A stretch of 64,000 nucleotides of DNA, taken from Calliopsis andreniformis. Its lineage: Eukaryota > Arthropoda > Insecta > Hymenoptera > Andrenidae. The translations under genes and the position numbers were made by a program. Shown piece after piece: positions 25,722 through 37,674 of the stretch. The DNA lies in the NCBI RefSeq assembly GCF_051401765.1, contig NW_027480468.1, positions 2,108,001 to 2,172,000 on the forward strand. The letters run 5' to 3'. Within the stretch, counting starts at the first letter, position 1, and each line of letters begins with the position of its first letter. The notes under the pieces are model-generated. The model saw only the letters and a program-made list of their open reading frames with translations, was not told the origin of the DNA and did no database searches.

Positions 25722-26107
25722 TCCTCAATGTTCAATCCTCAATCCTCATTTCTCAATCTTCAATCCTCAATTCTCAATCCTCAATCCTCAATCCTCAATC
25801 CTCAATCATCAATCCTCAAACTTCAATACTCAATCCTCAATCCTCAATCCTCAATCCTCAATCCTCAATCCTCAATCATCAATCCTCCATCTTTTAATCC
25901 TCAATGCTCAACATTTAATCCTCGATCCTCAATCCTCAATCTTCAATCCTCAATCCTCAATCCTCAATCCTCAACCTTCAATCCTCAATACTCAATCTTC
26001 AATCCTCAATCCTCAATCCTCAATACTCAATCCTCAATCCTCAATCCTCAATCCTCAATTCTGAATTCTCAACCCCGAATCCTCAATCTTCAGCCCTCAG
26101 TCCTCAA

Positions 26108-26240
26108 CAATAAGTTGTCAATTCTCAATCCTCAACAGAATATCATCAATTCACAGTTTTCAATACTCAATGCTCAATATGCAATCTTCAAATATCTACC
26201 CACAAACATCAATTCTCATCACACAACCCTCAACACTCAG
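26108..26240 (+). repeat. L1 block with CAATAAG first unit
   Basis: Copy of 11862; CAGAATA replaces TAGAATA here. Confidence 0.9.
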
Positions 26241-27197
26241 TCCCCAATCCTCAATCTTCAATCCTCAATCCTCAATCCTCAATCCTCAATCCTCAATCTT
26301 CAATCATCAATACTCAATCATCAATCCTCAATTCTCAATCCTCAATCCTCAATCCTCAATACTCAATCCTCAATACTCAATCTTCAATACCCAATCATCA
26401 ATCCTCAATCCTCAATCCTCACTCTTCAATCCTCAATACCCAATCCTCAATCTTCAATACTCAATCCTTAATCGTCAATCCTCAATCCCCAATCCTCAAT
26501 CTTCAATACTCAATCCTCAATCCTCAATCCACAATCCTCAATCCTCAATCCTCATTCTTCAATCCTCAATACCCAATCCTCAATCTTCAATCCTCAATCC
26601 TCAATCCTCAACTCTCAATCCTCAATCCTCAATCCTCAGACCTCAGACATCAATACTCAACCCTCAGTCCTCGTCCTCAATCCACAACTCTCAATCCTCA
26701 ATCGTCAATCTTCAATCATCAATATTCAATCTTCAGTCCTCAATCCTCAATCCTCAATCCGCAATGTTCAATCCGCAATACCCAATCCTCAATCTTCAAT
26801 CCTCAATCCTCAATCCACAATCCTCAATCATCAATCCTCAATCCTCTATCTTCAATCCTCAATACTCTATCATCAATCCTCAATCCTCAGTCCTCAATCC
26901 TCAACCCTCAATCCTCAACCCTCAGCCCTCATTGTCAATCCTCGATCCTCAATCCTCAATCCTCAATCTTCAATCCTCAATACTCAATCTTCAATCCTCA
27001 ATCCTCAATCCTCAATACTCAATCCTCAATCCTCAATCCTCAATCCTCAATGTTCAATCCTCAATACCCAATCTTCAATCTTCAATCCTCGATCCTCAAT
27101 CCTCAATCCCCAATCCTCAATCCTCAATCCACAGTCCTCAAACCACTGTCCTGAATCCTCAATCCTGAATCCTCAATCTTCAGCCCTCAGTCCTCAA

Positions 27198-27330
27198 CAA
27201 TCAGTTGTCAATCCTCAATCCTCACTAGAATATCCACAGTTCAGAGTTTTCCATACGCAATACTCAATCTGCAATCTTCATATCTCTCTCCACAAACATC
27301 AATTCCCATCACTCAAGCATCAACTCTCAG
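27198..27330 (+). repeat. L1 block, subtype c
   Basis: Complete; TCCACAG after the hub unit, ends CTCTCAG as in 3587. Confidence 0.9.
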
Positions 27331-27792
27331 TCCCCAATACTCAATCTTCAATCGTCAACCCTCAATCCTCAATCCTCAATCCTCAATCCTCAATCCTCAA
27401 TCTTCAACACTCAATACTCAATCTTCAATCATCAAACCTGAATCCTCAATCCTCAATCTTCAATCCTCAATCCTCAAACCTCAATCCTCCATGCTCAATC
27501 TTCAATCCTCAATACTCAATCTTCAATCCTCAATCCTCAATTCTCAATCCTCAATACTCAATCCTTAATCGTCAATCCTCGATCCCCAATCCTCAATCTT
27601 CAATACTCAATCCTCAATCCTCAATCCACAATCCTCAATCTTCAATCTTCAATACTCAATCTTCAATCCTCAATCCTCAATCCTCAATCCTCAATCCTCA
27701 ATCCTCAATCCTCTATGCTCAATCCTCAGTCCTCAAACTTCAATCCTGGATCCGCAATCCTGAATCCTCAATCTTCTGACCTCAGTCCTCAA

Positions 27793-27925
27793 CAATCAGT
27801 TGTCAATTCTCAATTCTCAATAGAATATCATCAATTCACAGTTTTCAATACTCAATACTCAATCTGCAATCTTTAAATCTCTATCCACAAACACCAATTC
27901 TCATCACTCAACCCTCAACACTCAG
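27793..27925 (+). repeat. L1 block, subtype a
   Basis: Complete; same surroundings as 10596 and 13944. Confidence 0.9.
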
Positions 27926-28309
27926 TCCCCAGTCCTCAATCTTCAATCCTCAATCCTCAATCCTCAATCCTCAATCCTCAATCCTCAATCCTCAATCCTC
28001 AATTTTCAATCCTCAATACTCAATCATCTATCCTCAATCCTCACTCCTCAATCCTCAAACCTCAATCCTCAACCCTCAGCCCTCATCGTCAATCCTCGAT
28101 CCTCAATCCTCAATCCTCAATCTTCAATCCTCAATACTCAATCTTCAATCCTCAATCCTCAATCCTCAATACTCAATCCTCAATCCTGAATATTCAATCC
28201 TCAGTCCCCAATCCTCAATCCTCAATCCTCTATCCTCAATCCTCAGTCCTCAAACCTCAATCCTGGATCCTCAATCCTGAATCCTCAATCTTCAGACCTC
28301 AGTCCTCAA

Positions 28310-28442
28310 CAATCAGTTGTCAATTCTCAATTCTCAAAAGAATATCATCAATTCACAGTTTTCAATACTCAATACTCAATCTGCAATCTTTAAATCTCTA
28401 TCTACAAACACCAATTCTCATCACTCAACCCTCAACACTCAG
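28310..28442 (+). repeat. L1 block, AAGAATA subtype
   Basis: Partner of 17234 in the 4.15-kb duplication. Confidence 0.9.
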
Positions 28443-28853
28443 TCCCTAGTCCTCAATCTTCAATCCTCTATCCTCAATCCTCAATCCTCAATCCTCAATC
28501 CTCAATCCTCAATCCTCAATCTTCAATCCTCAATACTCAATCATCAATCCTCAATCCTCAGTCCTCAATCCTCAAACCTCAATCCTCAACCCTCAGCCCT
28601 CATTGTCAATCCTCGATCCTCATTCCTCAATCCTCAACCCCCAACCCTCATTCCTCAAACCTCAACCCTCAGCCCTCAGTCCTCATCCTCAGATCTCAAT
28701 TCTCAATCCTCAGGCCTCAATCCTCAATCCTCAATCCTCATTCTTCAATCCTCAATACCCAATCCGCAATCTTCAATCCTCAATCCTCAATCCTCAATCC
28801 TCAACCCTCAATCTTCACTCCTCAATACTCAATACTCAATCCTCAATCCTCAA

Positions 28854-28986
28854 CAATCAGTTGTCAATCCTCAATCCCAAATAGAATATCCTCAATCCAC
28901 AGTTTTCAATACTCAATACCCAATCTGCAATATTCAAATCTCTATCCACAAACATCAATTCTCATCACTCAACCCTCAACACTCGG
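28854..28986 (+). repeat. L1 block, subtype b (TATTCAA)
   Basis: Partner of 17785; TCCCAAA before the hub unit as in 16081. Confidence 0.9.
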
Positions 28987-29650
28987 TCCTCAATGTTCAA
29001 TCCTCAATCCTCAATTCTCAATCTTCAATCCTCAATACTCAATCCTCAATCCTCAATCCTCAATCCACAATGATCAATCCTCAATCTTCAATACTCAATC
29101 CTCAATCCTCAATCCTCAATCCTCAATCCTCAATCATCGATCCTCAATCCTCAATCCTCAATTCTCAATCCTCAATCCTGAATCCACAGATCTCAAACGT
29201 CAATATTCAACCCTCAGTCCTGGTCCCCAATCCACAACCCTCAATCCTCAATCCTCAATCTTCAATCATCAATATTCAATCCTCAGTCCTCAATCCTCAA
29301 TCCTGAATCCTCAATCCTCAATCCTCAATGTTCAATCCTCAATACCCAATCCTCAATCTTCAATCCTCAATCCTCAATCCTCAATCCTCAATCCTCAATC
29401 CTCGATCCACAATCCTCAATCCTCTGTCCTCAAACCACAATCCTGAATCCTCAATCCTGAATCCTCAATCCTGAATCCTCAATACTCAATCCTCAATCCT
29501 CAATATTCAATGCTCAATACCCAATCCTCAATCTTCAATCCTCAATCCTCAATCCTCAATCCTCAATCCTCAATCCTCAATCCTCTGTCCTAAAACCACA
29601 ATCCTGAATCCTCAATCCTGAGTCCTCAATCTTCAGCCCTCAGCCCTCAA

Positions 29651-29783
29651 CAATCAGTTTTCAATCCTCAATCCTCAATAGAATATTCTCAGTTCAGCGT
29701 TTTCCATACGCAATACTCAATCAGCAATCTTCAAATCTCTATCCACAAACATCAATTCTCATCACTCAGCCCTCAGCACTCAG
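29651..29783 (+). repeat. L1 block, subtype c variant
   Basis: Partner of 18582 (offset 11069); same TTTTCAA second unit. Confidence 0.9.
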
Positions 29784-30307
29784 TCCCCAATTCTCAATCT
29801 TCAATCCTCAATCCTCAATTCTCAATCTTCGATCCTCAATACTGAATCTTCAATCCTCAATCCTCAATCCTCATTCTTCAATCCTCAATACCCAATCCTC
29901 AATCTCCAATCCTCAATCCTCAATCCTCAATTCTCAATCCTCAATCCTCAGTCCTCAGACCTCAAACCTCAATCCTCAACCCTCAGCCCTCATCGCCAAT
30001 CCTCAAACTTCAATCCTCAGTCCTCAATCCTCAATGTTCAATCCTCAATCCTCAATCCTCAGTCCTCAATCCTCAATCCTCAATCCTCAATCCTCAATCT
30101 TCAACCCTCAATACTCAATCTTCAATCCTCAATCCTCAATTCTCAATCGTCGATACTCAATCCTCAATCGTCAATCCTCAATCCCCAATCCTCAATCTTC
30201 AATCCTCAATCCTCAATTCTAAATCCTCAATACTCAACCTTCAATCCTCAATACTCAATCTTCAATCCTCAATCCTCAAGCCTCAATCCTCAATCCTCAA
30301 TCCTCAA

Positions 30308-30482
30308 TATTCAACACACAACCCTCAACTATCAATCCTCAATACTCAACCATCAATCCTCAATTCTCAATACTCAATAGAATACCTTGAATTCTCATCG
30401 CTCAATACTCAATCCACAAAAATCAATAATCAAATCTCAACCCTCAAACATCAATTCTCAACACTCAATCATCAACACTCAG
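30308..30482 (+). repeat. L2 block
   Basis: Copy of 19239 at 11069 bp. Confidence 0.88.
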
Positions 30483-31023
30483 TCCTCTTTCTTCAATCCT
30501 CCATCCTCAATCCTCAATCCTCAATCCTCAATCCTCAATCCTCAATCCTCAATTCTCAACCCTCAATCTTCAATCCTCAATCCCCAATCCTCAATCCTCA
30601 ACACGCAATCCTCAATACTCAATCTTCAATCCTCAATCCTCAATTCTCAATCCTCAATCTTCAATCCTCAATCCCCAATCCTCAATCCTCAATCCTCATT
30701 CTTCAATACTCAATACCCAATCCTCAATCTACAATCCTCAATCCTCAATCCTCAATTCTCAATCCTAAATCCTCAACCCTCAATCCTCAATCCTCAATCG
30801 TCAGTCTTCAATCCTCAATACTCAATCTTCAATCCTCAATCCTCAATACTCAATCCTAAATCCTCATTCTGCAATCCTCAATACCCAATCCTCAATCTTC
30901 AATCCTCAATCCTCAATCCTTAATTCTCAACCCTCAATCCTCAGTCCTCAGTCATCAATCCTCAAACCTCAGTCCTCACCCACAATTCTCAATCGTCAAC
31001 CCTCAATCCTCAAACCACAATCC

Positions 31024-31091
31024 TCAACTGTCAGTCCTCGTCCTCAATCCTCAACCCTCAACTGTCAGTCCTCGTCCTCAATCCTCAACCC
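31024..31091. repeat. 34-bp micro tandem duplication
   Basis: A 34-bp string beginning TCAACTGTCAG occurs twice in a row; the left copy of the large duplication has it once. 34 is five heptamers minus one base, because the unit includes a 13-bp dimer (CGTCCTCAA). Confidence 0.88.
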
Positions 31092-31276
31092 TCAATCCTC
31101 AATCCTCAATCTTCAATCATCAATACTCAATCTTCAATCCTCAATCCTCAATCCTCAATCCTCATTCCTCAAACCTCAATCCTCAACCCTCAGTCCTTAT
31201 CCTCAATTCTCAATTCTCAATCCTCAATTCTGAATTCTCAACCCCGAATCCTCAATCTTCAGCCCTCAGTCCTCAA

Positions 31277-31409
31277 CAATCAGTTGTCTATTCTCAATCC
31301 TCAATAGAATATCATCAATTCACAGTTTTCAATACTCAATGCTCAATCTGCAATCTTCAAATATCTAACCACAAACATCAATTCTCATCACACAACCCTC
31401 AACACTCAG
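31277..31409 (+). repeat. L1 block with ATATCTA-ACCACAA
   Basis: Partner of 20174 (offset 11103). Confidence 0.9.
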
Positions 31410-32064
31410 TCCCCAATCCTCAATCTTCAATCCTCAATCCTCAATCCTCAATCGTCAATCCTCAATCTTCAATCATCAATACTCAATCATCAATCCTCAA
31501 TTCTCAATCCTCAATCCTCAATCCTCAATACTCAATCCTCAATACTCAATCTTCAATACCCAATCATCAAACCTCAATCCTCAATCCTCATTCTTCAATC
31601 CTCAATACCCAATCCTCAATGTTCAATCCTTAATCCTCAATCCCCAATTCTCAATCCTCAGTCCTCAGTCCTCAGTCCTAAAACCTCAACCCTCAACCAT
31701 CAGCCCTCATCCTCAATCCTCAATCCTCATTCCGCAATCCTCAACCTTCAATCCTCAATTCTCAATATTCAATCCTCAATTCTGAATCCTCAATCCTCAA
31801 TCCTCATTCTTCAATCCTCAATACCCAATCCTCAATCTTCAATCCTCTATCCTCAATCCTCAATTCTCAATACTCAATCCTCAGACCTCAGTCCTCAAAC
31901 CTCAATCCTCAACCCTCAGCCCTCATCCTCAATCCTCAATCCTCAACCTCAATCCTCAATCTTCAATCCTCAATACTCTATCTTCAATCCTCAATCCTCA
32001 GTCCTCAAACCTCAATTCTGAATCCTCAACCCTGATTCCTCAATCTTCAGCCCTCATTCCTCAG

Positions 32065-32197
32065 CAATCAGTTGTCAATCCTCAATCCTGAGTATAATAT
32101 CCTCAATTCACAGTTTTCAATACTCAATACTCAATCTGCAATTTTCAAATCTCTATCCACAGACATCAATTCTCATCACTCAACCCTGAACACTCAG
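32065..32197 (+). repeat. L1 block, TATAATA subtype
   Basis: Partner of 20962 (offset 11103). The hub unit reads TATAATA instead of CATAATA. Confidence 0.9.
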
Positions 32198-34189
32198 TCC
32201 TCAACGTTCAATCCTCAATCCTTAATTCTCAATCTTCGATCCTCTATACTGAATCTTCAATCCTCAATCCTCAATCCTCAATCCTCAATCCTCAATCCTG
32301 TATATTCAATCCTCAGTCCCCAATCCTCAATCCTCAATCCTCAATCCTCATTCTTCAATCCTCAACACCCAATCCTCAATCTTCAATCCACAATCCTCAA
32401 TCCTCAATTCTCAAACCTCAATCCTCAGTCCTCAGACCTCAAACCTCAATGCTCAACCCTCAGCCCTCATCGTCAATCCTCAAACCTCAATCCTCAGTCC
32501 TCAATCGTCAATCCTCAATCCTCAATCTTCAATCCACAATACTCAACCTTCAATCCTCAATCCTCAATCCACAATCCTCAATATTCAATCCTCAATACTC
32601 AATTTTCAATACTCAATCCGCAATCATCAATCCTCAATCCTGAATCCTCAGTCATCAATCCACAGTCTTCAATACTCAATCGTCAATCCCAAGTCCTCAA
32701 TCCTGAATCCTCAATCCTCGTACATCAAACCTCAATCCTCAACCCTCAGACCTCATCCTCAATTCTCAATTCTCAATCCGCAATCCTCAACCCTCAAGCT
32801 TCAATCCTCAATAATCAACATCCAATCCTAGATCCCCATCCCCAATCCTTAATCCTTAATCCTCAACCTTCAATCCTCAATCCCCAGTCCTCAATCTTCA
32901 ATCCTCAATGCCCAGTCCTCAATCCTCAATCCTCAGTCCTCAATCCTCAACCCACAGTCCTCGTCATCAATCCTCAACCCTCAATAATCAATCCGCAATC
33001 TTCAATCATCAATACTCAATCTTCAACACTCAATCCTCAATACTCAATCCTCAGTCCTCAATACTCAATCCCCAGACCTCAGTCCTCAATCTTCAATACT
33101 CAATCCGCCAATCCTCAATATTCAACACACAACCCTCAACCATCAATCCTCAATACTCAACCATCAATCCTCAATTCTCAATACTCAGTAGAATATCCTG
33201 AATTCTCAGTTTTCAATACTCAATCCTCAATCTTCAATCTTCAAATCTCCATCCACAAACATCAATTCTCATCTCTCATCCCTCAACACTCAGTTCTCAA
33301 TATTCAATCCTCAATCATCAATCCTCAATCCTCATTCCTCAAACCTCAATCCTCAAACCTCAGTCCTCATCCTCAATTCACAATTCTCAATCCTCAATCC
33401 TCAATCCTCAACACTCTATCTTCAATCCTAAATAATCAATCTCCAATACTAGATCCTCAATCCCCAATCCTCAATCCTCAATACCCAATCCTCAATACCC
33501 AATCTTCAATCCTCAATCCTCAATTCTCAATCCACAATCTTCAATCCTCAATCCCCAATCCTCAATCCTCAATCCTCATTCTTCAATCCTCAATACCCAA
33601 TCCTCAATCTTCAATCCTCAATCCTCAATTCTCAATCTCAATCCTCAATACTGAATCTTCAATCCTCAATCCTCAATCCTCAATCCTCAATCCTCAATCC
33701 TCAATCCTCAATCCTCAATACCCAATCCTCAATCTTCGATCCTCAATCCTCAATCCTCAATTCTCAATCCTCAATCCTCAGTCCTCAGACCTCAAACCTC
33801 AATCCTCAACCCTCAGCCCTCATCGTCAATCCTCAAACCTCAATCCTCAGTCCTCAATCCTCAATGCTCAATCCTCAATCCTCAATCCTCAGTCCTCAAT
33901 CCTCAATCCTCAATCCTCAATCCTCAATCTTCAATCCTCAATACTCAATCTTCAATCCTCAATCCTCAATTCTCAATCGTCAATACTCAATCCTCAATCG
34001 TCAATCCTCAATCCCCAATCCCCAATCCTCAATCTTCAATCCTCAATCCCCAATTCTAAATCGTCAATACTCAACCTTCAATCCTCAATACTCAATCTTC
34101 AATCCTCAATCCTCAATATTCAACACACAACCCTCAACTATCAATCCTCAATACTCAACCATCAATCCTCAAATCTCAATACTCAATAG
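32072..34189 (+). other. Longest open frame (705 codons), repeat translation, not called as a gene
   Basis: The frame opens at a TTG inside an L1 block and closes at the TAG of the TAGAATA unit of an L2 block. It reads degenerate cycles of S-I-L-N-P-Q-S with no domain, signal peptide or membrane segment. Openness is expected because the heptamer lacks forward stops. No ribosome binding site or promoter context could be told apart from the array. A translated repeat protein cannot be excluded but nothing supports it. Confidence 0.3.
33119..33293 (+). repeat. L2 block, intermediate form
   Basis: First half is L2 (CACACAA, CCATCAA); second half is L1-like (TTTTCAA, ATCTCCA, TCCACAA, ACATCAA, TTCTCAT). 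Preceded by an 8-base unit (TCCGCCAA). Confidence 0.86.
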
Positions 34190-34291
34190 AATACCCTGAA
34201 TTCACATCGTTCAATACTCAATCCACAAAAATCAATAATCAAATCTCAACCCTCAAACATCAATTCTCAACACTCAATCATCAACACTCAG
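34117..34291 (+). repeat. L2 block
   Basis: Typical L2 with CCCTGAA after the hub; CGTTCAA variant. Confidence 0.88.
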
Positions 34292-34438
34292 TCCTCTTTC
34301 TTCAATCCTCCATCCTCAATCCTCAATCCTCAATCTTCAATCCTCAACACTCAATATTCAATCCTCAATCCTCAGTCCTCAAACCTCAATTCTGGATCCT
34401 CAATCCTCAATCCTCAATCTTCAGCCCTCAGTCCTCAA

Positions 34439-34571
34439 CAATCAGCTGTCAATCCTCAATCCTCAATAGAGTATCCTCAATTCACAGGTTTCAATACTCA
34501 ATACTCAGTCTGCAATCTTCAAATCTCTATCCACAAACATCAATCCTCATCACTCAACCCTCAACACTCAG
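34439..34571 (+). repeat. L1 block, CAGCTG subtype
   Basis: CAATCAG-CTGTCAA makes a CAGCTG palindrome. The hub unit is TAGAGTA. Confidence 0.9.
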
Positions 34572-34795
34572 TCCCCAATCCTAAATCTTCAATTCTCAAT
34601 CCTCAATCCTCAATCTTCAATCCTCAATCTTCAATCCTCAATGCTCCATCCTCAATCCTCTATCCTCAGTCCTCAGTCCTCAATACTCAATTTTCAATCC
34701 TCAATCCTCAATCCTCAATCCTCAATCCTAAATCCGCAATCATCAATCCCCAATCTTCAATACTCAATCCTCAATCCTCAATCCTGAATCCTCAA

Positions 34796-34893
34796 TACTA
34801 AAGCATCAATCCTCAATTCTCAATACTCAATAGAACACCCTGAATTCTCAGGATTCAATACTCAAACCTCAAACCTCAAACATCAGCCATCAT
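34796..34893 (+). repeat. L3 block (14 units)
   Basis: TACTAAA-GCATCAA start, hub TAGAACA, then CCCTGAA-TTCTCAG-GATTCAA and CCATCAT end. CCTGAATTCTCAGG is an inverted repeat with five-base arms containing an EcoRI site. Confidence 0.86.
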
Positions 34894-35215
34894 CCTCAAT
34901 CCTCGATCCTCAATCGTCAATCCTCAACCTTCAATCCTCAACACTCAACCTTCAACCCTCAATCCTCAATCCTCAATCGTCAATCCGCAATCCTCAATCC
35001 TCAAACCTCAATCTTCAATCCTCAATAATCAATCTTCAATCCTCAATCCTCAATCCTCAATCCTCAATCCTCAATCCTCAATCCTCAATCCTCAATCCTC
35101 AATACTCAATCTTCAATCCTCAATCCTGAATCCTCAATACGCAATCCTCAATCCTCAATACTCAATCCCCAGTCCTCAGTCCTCAATCTTCAATACTCAA
35201 TCCGCCAATCCTCAA

Positions 35216-35390
35216 TATTCAACACACAACCCTCAACCATCAATCCTCAATACTCAACAATCAATCCTCAATTCTCAATACTCAGTAGAATATCCTGAAT
35301 TCTCAGATTTCAATACTCAATCCTCAATCTTCAATCTTCAAATCTCCATCCACAAACATCAATACTCATCTCTCATCCCTCAACTCTCAG
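35216..35390 (+). repeat. L2 block, intermediate form
   Basis: Same hybrid organisation as 33119; ends CTCTCAG. Also preceded by TCCGCCAA. Confidence 0.86.
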
Positions 35391-36298
35391 TCCTCAATAT
35401 TCAATCCTCAATCCTCAATCCTCAATCCTCATTCCTCAAACCTCAATCCTGAAACCTCGGTCCTCATCCTCAATTCTCAATTCTCAATCCTCAATCCTCA
35501 ATCCTCAACACTCTATCTTCAATCCTAAATAATCAATCTCCAATACTAGATCCTCAATCCCCAACCCTCAATCCTCAATACCCAATCCTCAGTACCCAAT
35601 CTTCAATCCTCAATCCTCAATTCTCAATCCTCAATCTCCAATCCTCAATCCCCAATCCTCAATCCTCATTCTTTAATCCTCAATACCCAATCCTCAATCT
35701 TCAATCCTCAATCCTCAATCCTCAATCTTCAATCCTCAATACTGAATCTTCAATCCTCAATCCTCAATCCTCAATCCTCAATCCTCAATCCTCAGTCCTC
35801 AATCCTGAATATTCAATCCTCAGTCCCCAATCCTCAATCCTCAATCCTCGATCCTCATTCTTCAATCCTCAATACCCAATCCTCAATCTTCAATCCTCAA
35901 TCCTCAATCCTCAATTCTCAATCCTCAATCCTCAGTCAACAGACCTCAAACCTCAATCCTCAACCCTTAGCCCTCATCGTCAATCCTCAAACCTCAATCC
36001 TCAGTCCTCAATCCTCAATGCTCAATCCTCAATCCTCAATCCTCAGTCCTCAATCCTCAATCCTCAATCCTCAATCCTCAATCTTCAATCCTCAATACTC
36101 AATCTTCAATCCTCAATCCTCAATTCTCAATCGTCAATGCTCAATCCTCAATCATCAATCCTCAATCCCCAATCCCCAATCCTCAATATTCAATCCTCAA
36201 TCCTCAATTCTAAATCCTCAATACTCAACCTTCAATCCTCAATACTCAATCTTCAATCCTCAATCCTCAAGCCTCAAACCTCAATCCTCAATCCTCAA

Positions 36299-36473
36299 TA
36301 TTCAACACACAACCCTCAACTATCAATCCTCAATACTCAACCATCAATCCTCAAATCTCAATACTCAATAGAATACCCTGAATACTCATCGTTCAATACT
36401 CAATCCACAAAAATCAATAATCAAATCTCAACCCTCAAACATCAATTCTCAACACTCAATCATCAACACTCAG
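36299..36473 (+). repeat. L2 block
   Basis: Typical L2; TACTCAT replaces TTCTCAT. Confidence 0.88.
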
Positions 36474-36620
36474 TCCTCTTTCTTCAATCCTCCATCATCA
36501 ATCCTCAATCCTCAATCTTCAATCCTCAACACTCAATATTCAATCCTCAATCCTCAGTCCTCAAACCTCAATTCTGGATCCTCAATCCTCAATCCTCAAT
36601 CTTCAGCCCCCAGTCCTCAA

Positions 36621-36648
36621 CAATCAGCTGTCAATCCTCAATCCTCAA
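36621..36648 (+). repeat. L1 block, CAGCTG subtype, truncated after four units
   Basis: Starts like 34439, then switches to the TTCTCAG-ACCTCAG array before reaching the hub unit. Confidence 0.8.
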
Positions 36649-37249
36649 TTCTCAGACCTCAGACATCAATACTCAACCCTCAGTCCTCGTCCTCAATCCA
36701 CAACGCTCAATCCTCAATCATCAACCTTCAATCATCAATATTCAATCTTCAGTCCTCAATCCTCAATACTCAATCCTCAATGTTCAATCCGCAATACCCA
36801 ATCCTCAATTTTCAATCCTCAATCCTCAATGCTCAATCCCCAATACTCAATCCTCAATCCTCAATCCTCAATCCTCAATCATCAATCCTCAATCTTCAAT
36901 ACTCAGTCCTCAATCCTCAATCCTCAATACTCAATCCTCAATCATCAATCCTCAATCTTCAATCCTCAATGCTCAACCTTTAATCCTCAATCCTCAATCC
37001 TCAATCTTCAATCCTCAGACCTCAATCCTCAATCCTCAATGCTCAATCCTCAATCCTCAATCCTCAATCCTCAATCTTCAATCCTCAATACTCAATCTTC
37101 AATCCTCAATACTCAATCCTCAATCTTCAGTCCTCATTCTTCAATCCTCAATACCCAATCCTCAATCTTCAATCCTCAATCCTCAATCCTCAATTCTCAA
37201 TTCTCAATCCTCTATCCTCAATCCTCAGACCTCAAACATCAATACTCAA

Positions 37250-37303
37250 CCCTCAGTCCTCGTCCTGAATCCACAACCCTCAGTCCTCGTCCTGAATCCA
37301 CAA
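37250..37303. repeat. 27-bp micro tandem duplication
   Basis: A 27-bp string (CCCTCAGTCC … TCCACAA) is repeated twice exactly. 27 is four heptamers minus one base, again spanning a 13-bp dimer. Confidence 0.88.
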
Positions 37304-37541
37304 CCCTCAATCCTCAATCCTCAACCTTCAATCATCAATATTCAATCTTCGATCCTCAATCCTCAATCCTCAATCCGCAATCCTCAGGCCTCAATCCTCA
37401 ATCCTCAATACCCAATCCTCAGACTTCAATCCTCGATCCTAAATCCTCAATCCCCAATCCTCAATCCTCAACCCTCAGTTCTCAAACCACAGTCCTGAAT
37501 CCTCAATCCTGAATCCTCAATCTTCAGCCCTCAGTCCTCGA

Positions 37542-37674
37542 CAATCAGTTGTCAATCCTCAATCCTCACTAGAATGTCCTCAGTTCAGAGTTTTCCATAC
37601 GCAATACTCAATCTGCAATCTTCATATCTCTATCCACAAACATCAATTCTCATCACTCAACCATCAACTCTCAG
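37542..37674 (+). repeat. L1 block, subtype c
   Basis: Complete; preceded by TCCTCGA. Hub within CTAGAATG. Confidence 0.9.

Larger units (their letters stand above)
25307..26543. repeat. 1.24-kb segment, downstream copy of 11060-12297
   Basis: Offset changes from 14247 to 14246 bp because of a single-base deletion near 25573 (CTTCACCCTC against CTTCAGCCCTC). After that point the copy stays in step to about 26543. Confidence 0.85.
24167..28175. repeat. Array region F: mosaic copying earlier segments
   Basis: L1 blocks 24255, 25143, 25589, 26108, 27198 and 27793. Part of it (about 25307-26543) copies 11060-12297. About 24.45-24.8 kb resembles 12.1-12.48 kb, and 27.7-28.1 kb resembles 13.85-14.3 kb. 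Thus the region is assembled from pieces of region C in a new order. The stretches 26241-27197 and 24388-25142 hold only variant heptamers. Confidence 0.86.
28176..32350. repeat. Array region G: right copy of the 4.15-kb duplicated segment
   Basis: Copy of 17100-21247. The offset is 11076 bp at the start, 11069 bp after one heptamer is lost, and 11103 bp after a 34-bp internal duplication near 31024-31091. L1 and L2 blocks follow in the same order as in the left copy. The right border is sharp: identity with the left copy stops at 32350/21247. Confidence 0.92.
28176..32350. repeat. 4.15-kb segmental duplication, right copy
   Basis: Partner of 17100-21247. Contains an internal 34-bp tandem duplication absent from the left copy and lacks the second 1827-bp unit. 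The copying event may therefore predate the 1827-bp duplication, or may have stopped at 21247. Confidence 0.9.
33050..34380. repeat. About 1.3-kb segment, left copy (partner near 35150-36560)
   Basis: Both segments run from an intermediate L2 (33119 or 35216) through a stretch rich in TCATCGTCAATCC to a typical L2 (34117 or 36299). The offset grows from 2097 to 2182 bp, so many small indels separate them. Borders are approximate. Confidence 0.72.
34100..35090. repeat. About 1-kb L2-L1-L3 cassette, left copy
   Basis: Order L2 (34117), L1 with CAGCTG palindrome (34439), L3 (34796). The same order returns 3900-3914 bp downstream. Confidence 0.8.
35150..36560. repeat. About 1.4-kb segment, right copy (partner near 33050-34380)
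   Basis: Downstream member of the pair. Its typical L2 is followed by an L1 cut off after four units (36621). Confidence 0.72.

Noticed and set aside
20962..32197. CATAATAT or TATAATA near 20990, 22817 and 32093 as a promoter element
   Set aside because: These are point variants of the TAGAATA unit in three copies of one L1; no partner element or gene follows.
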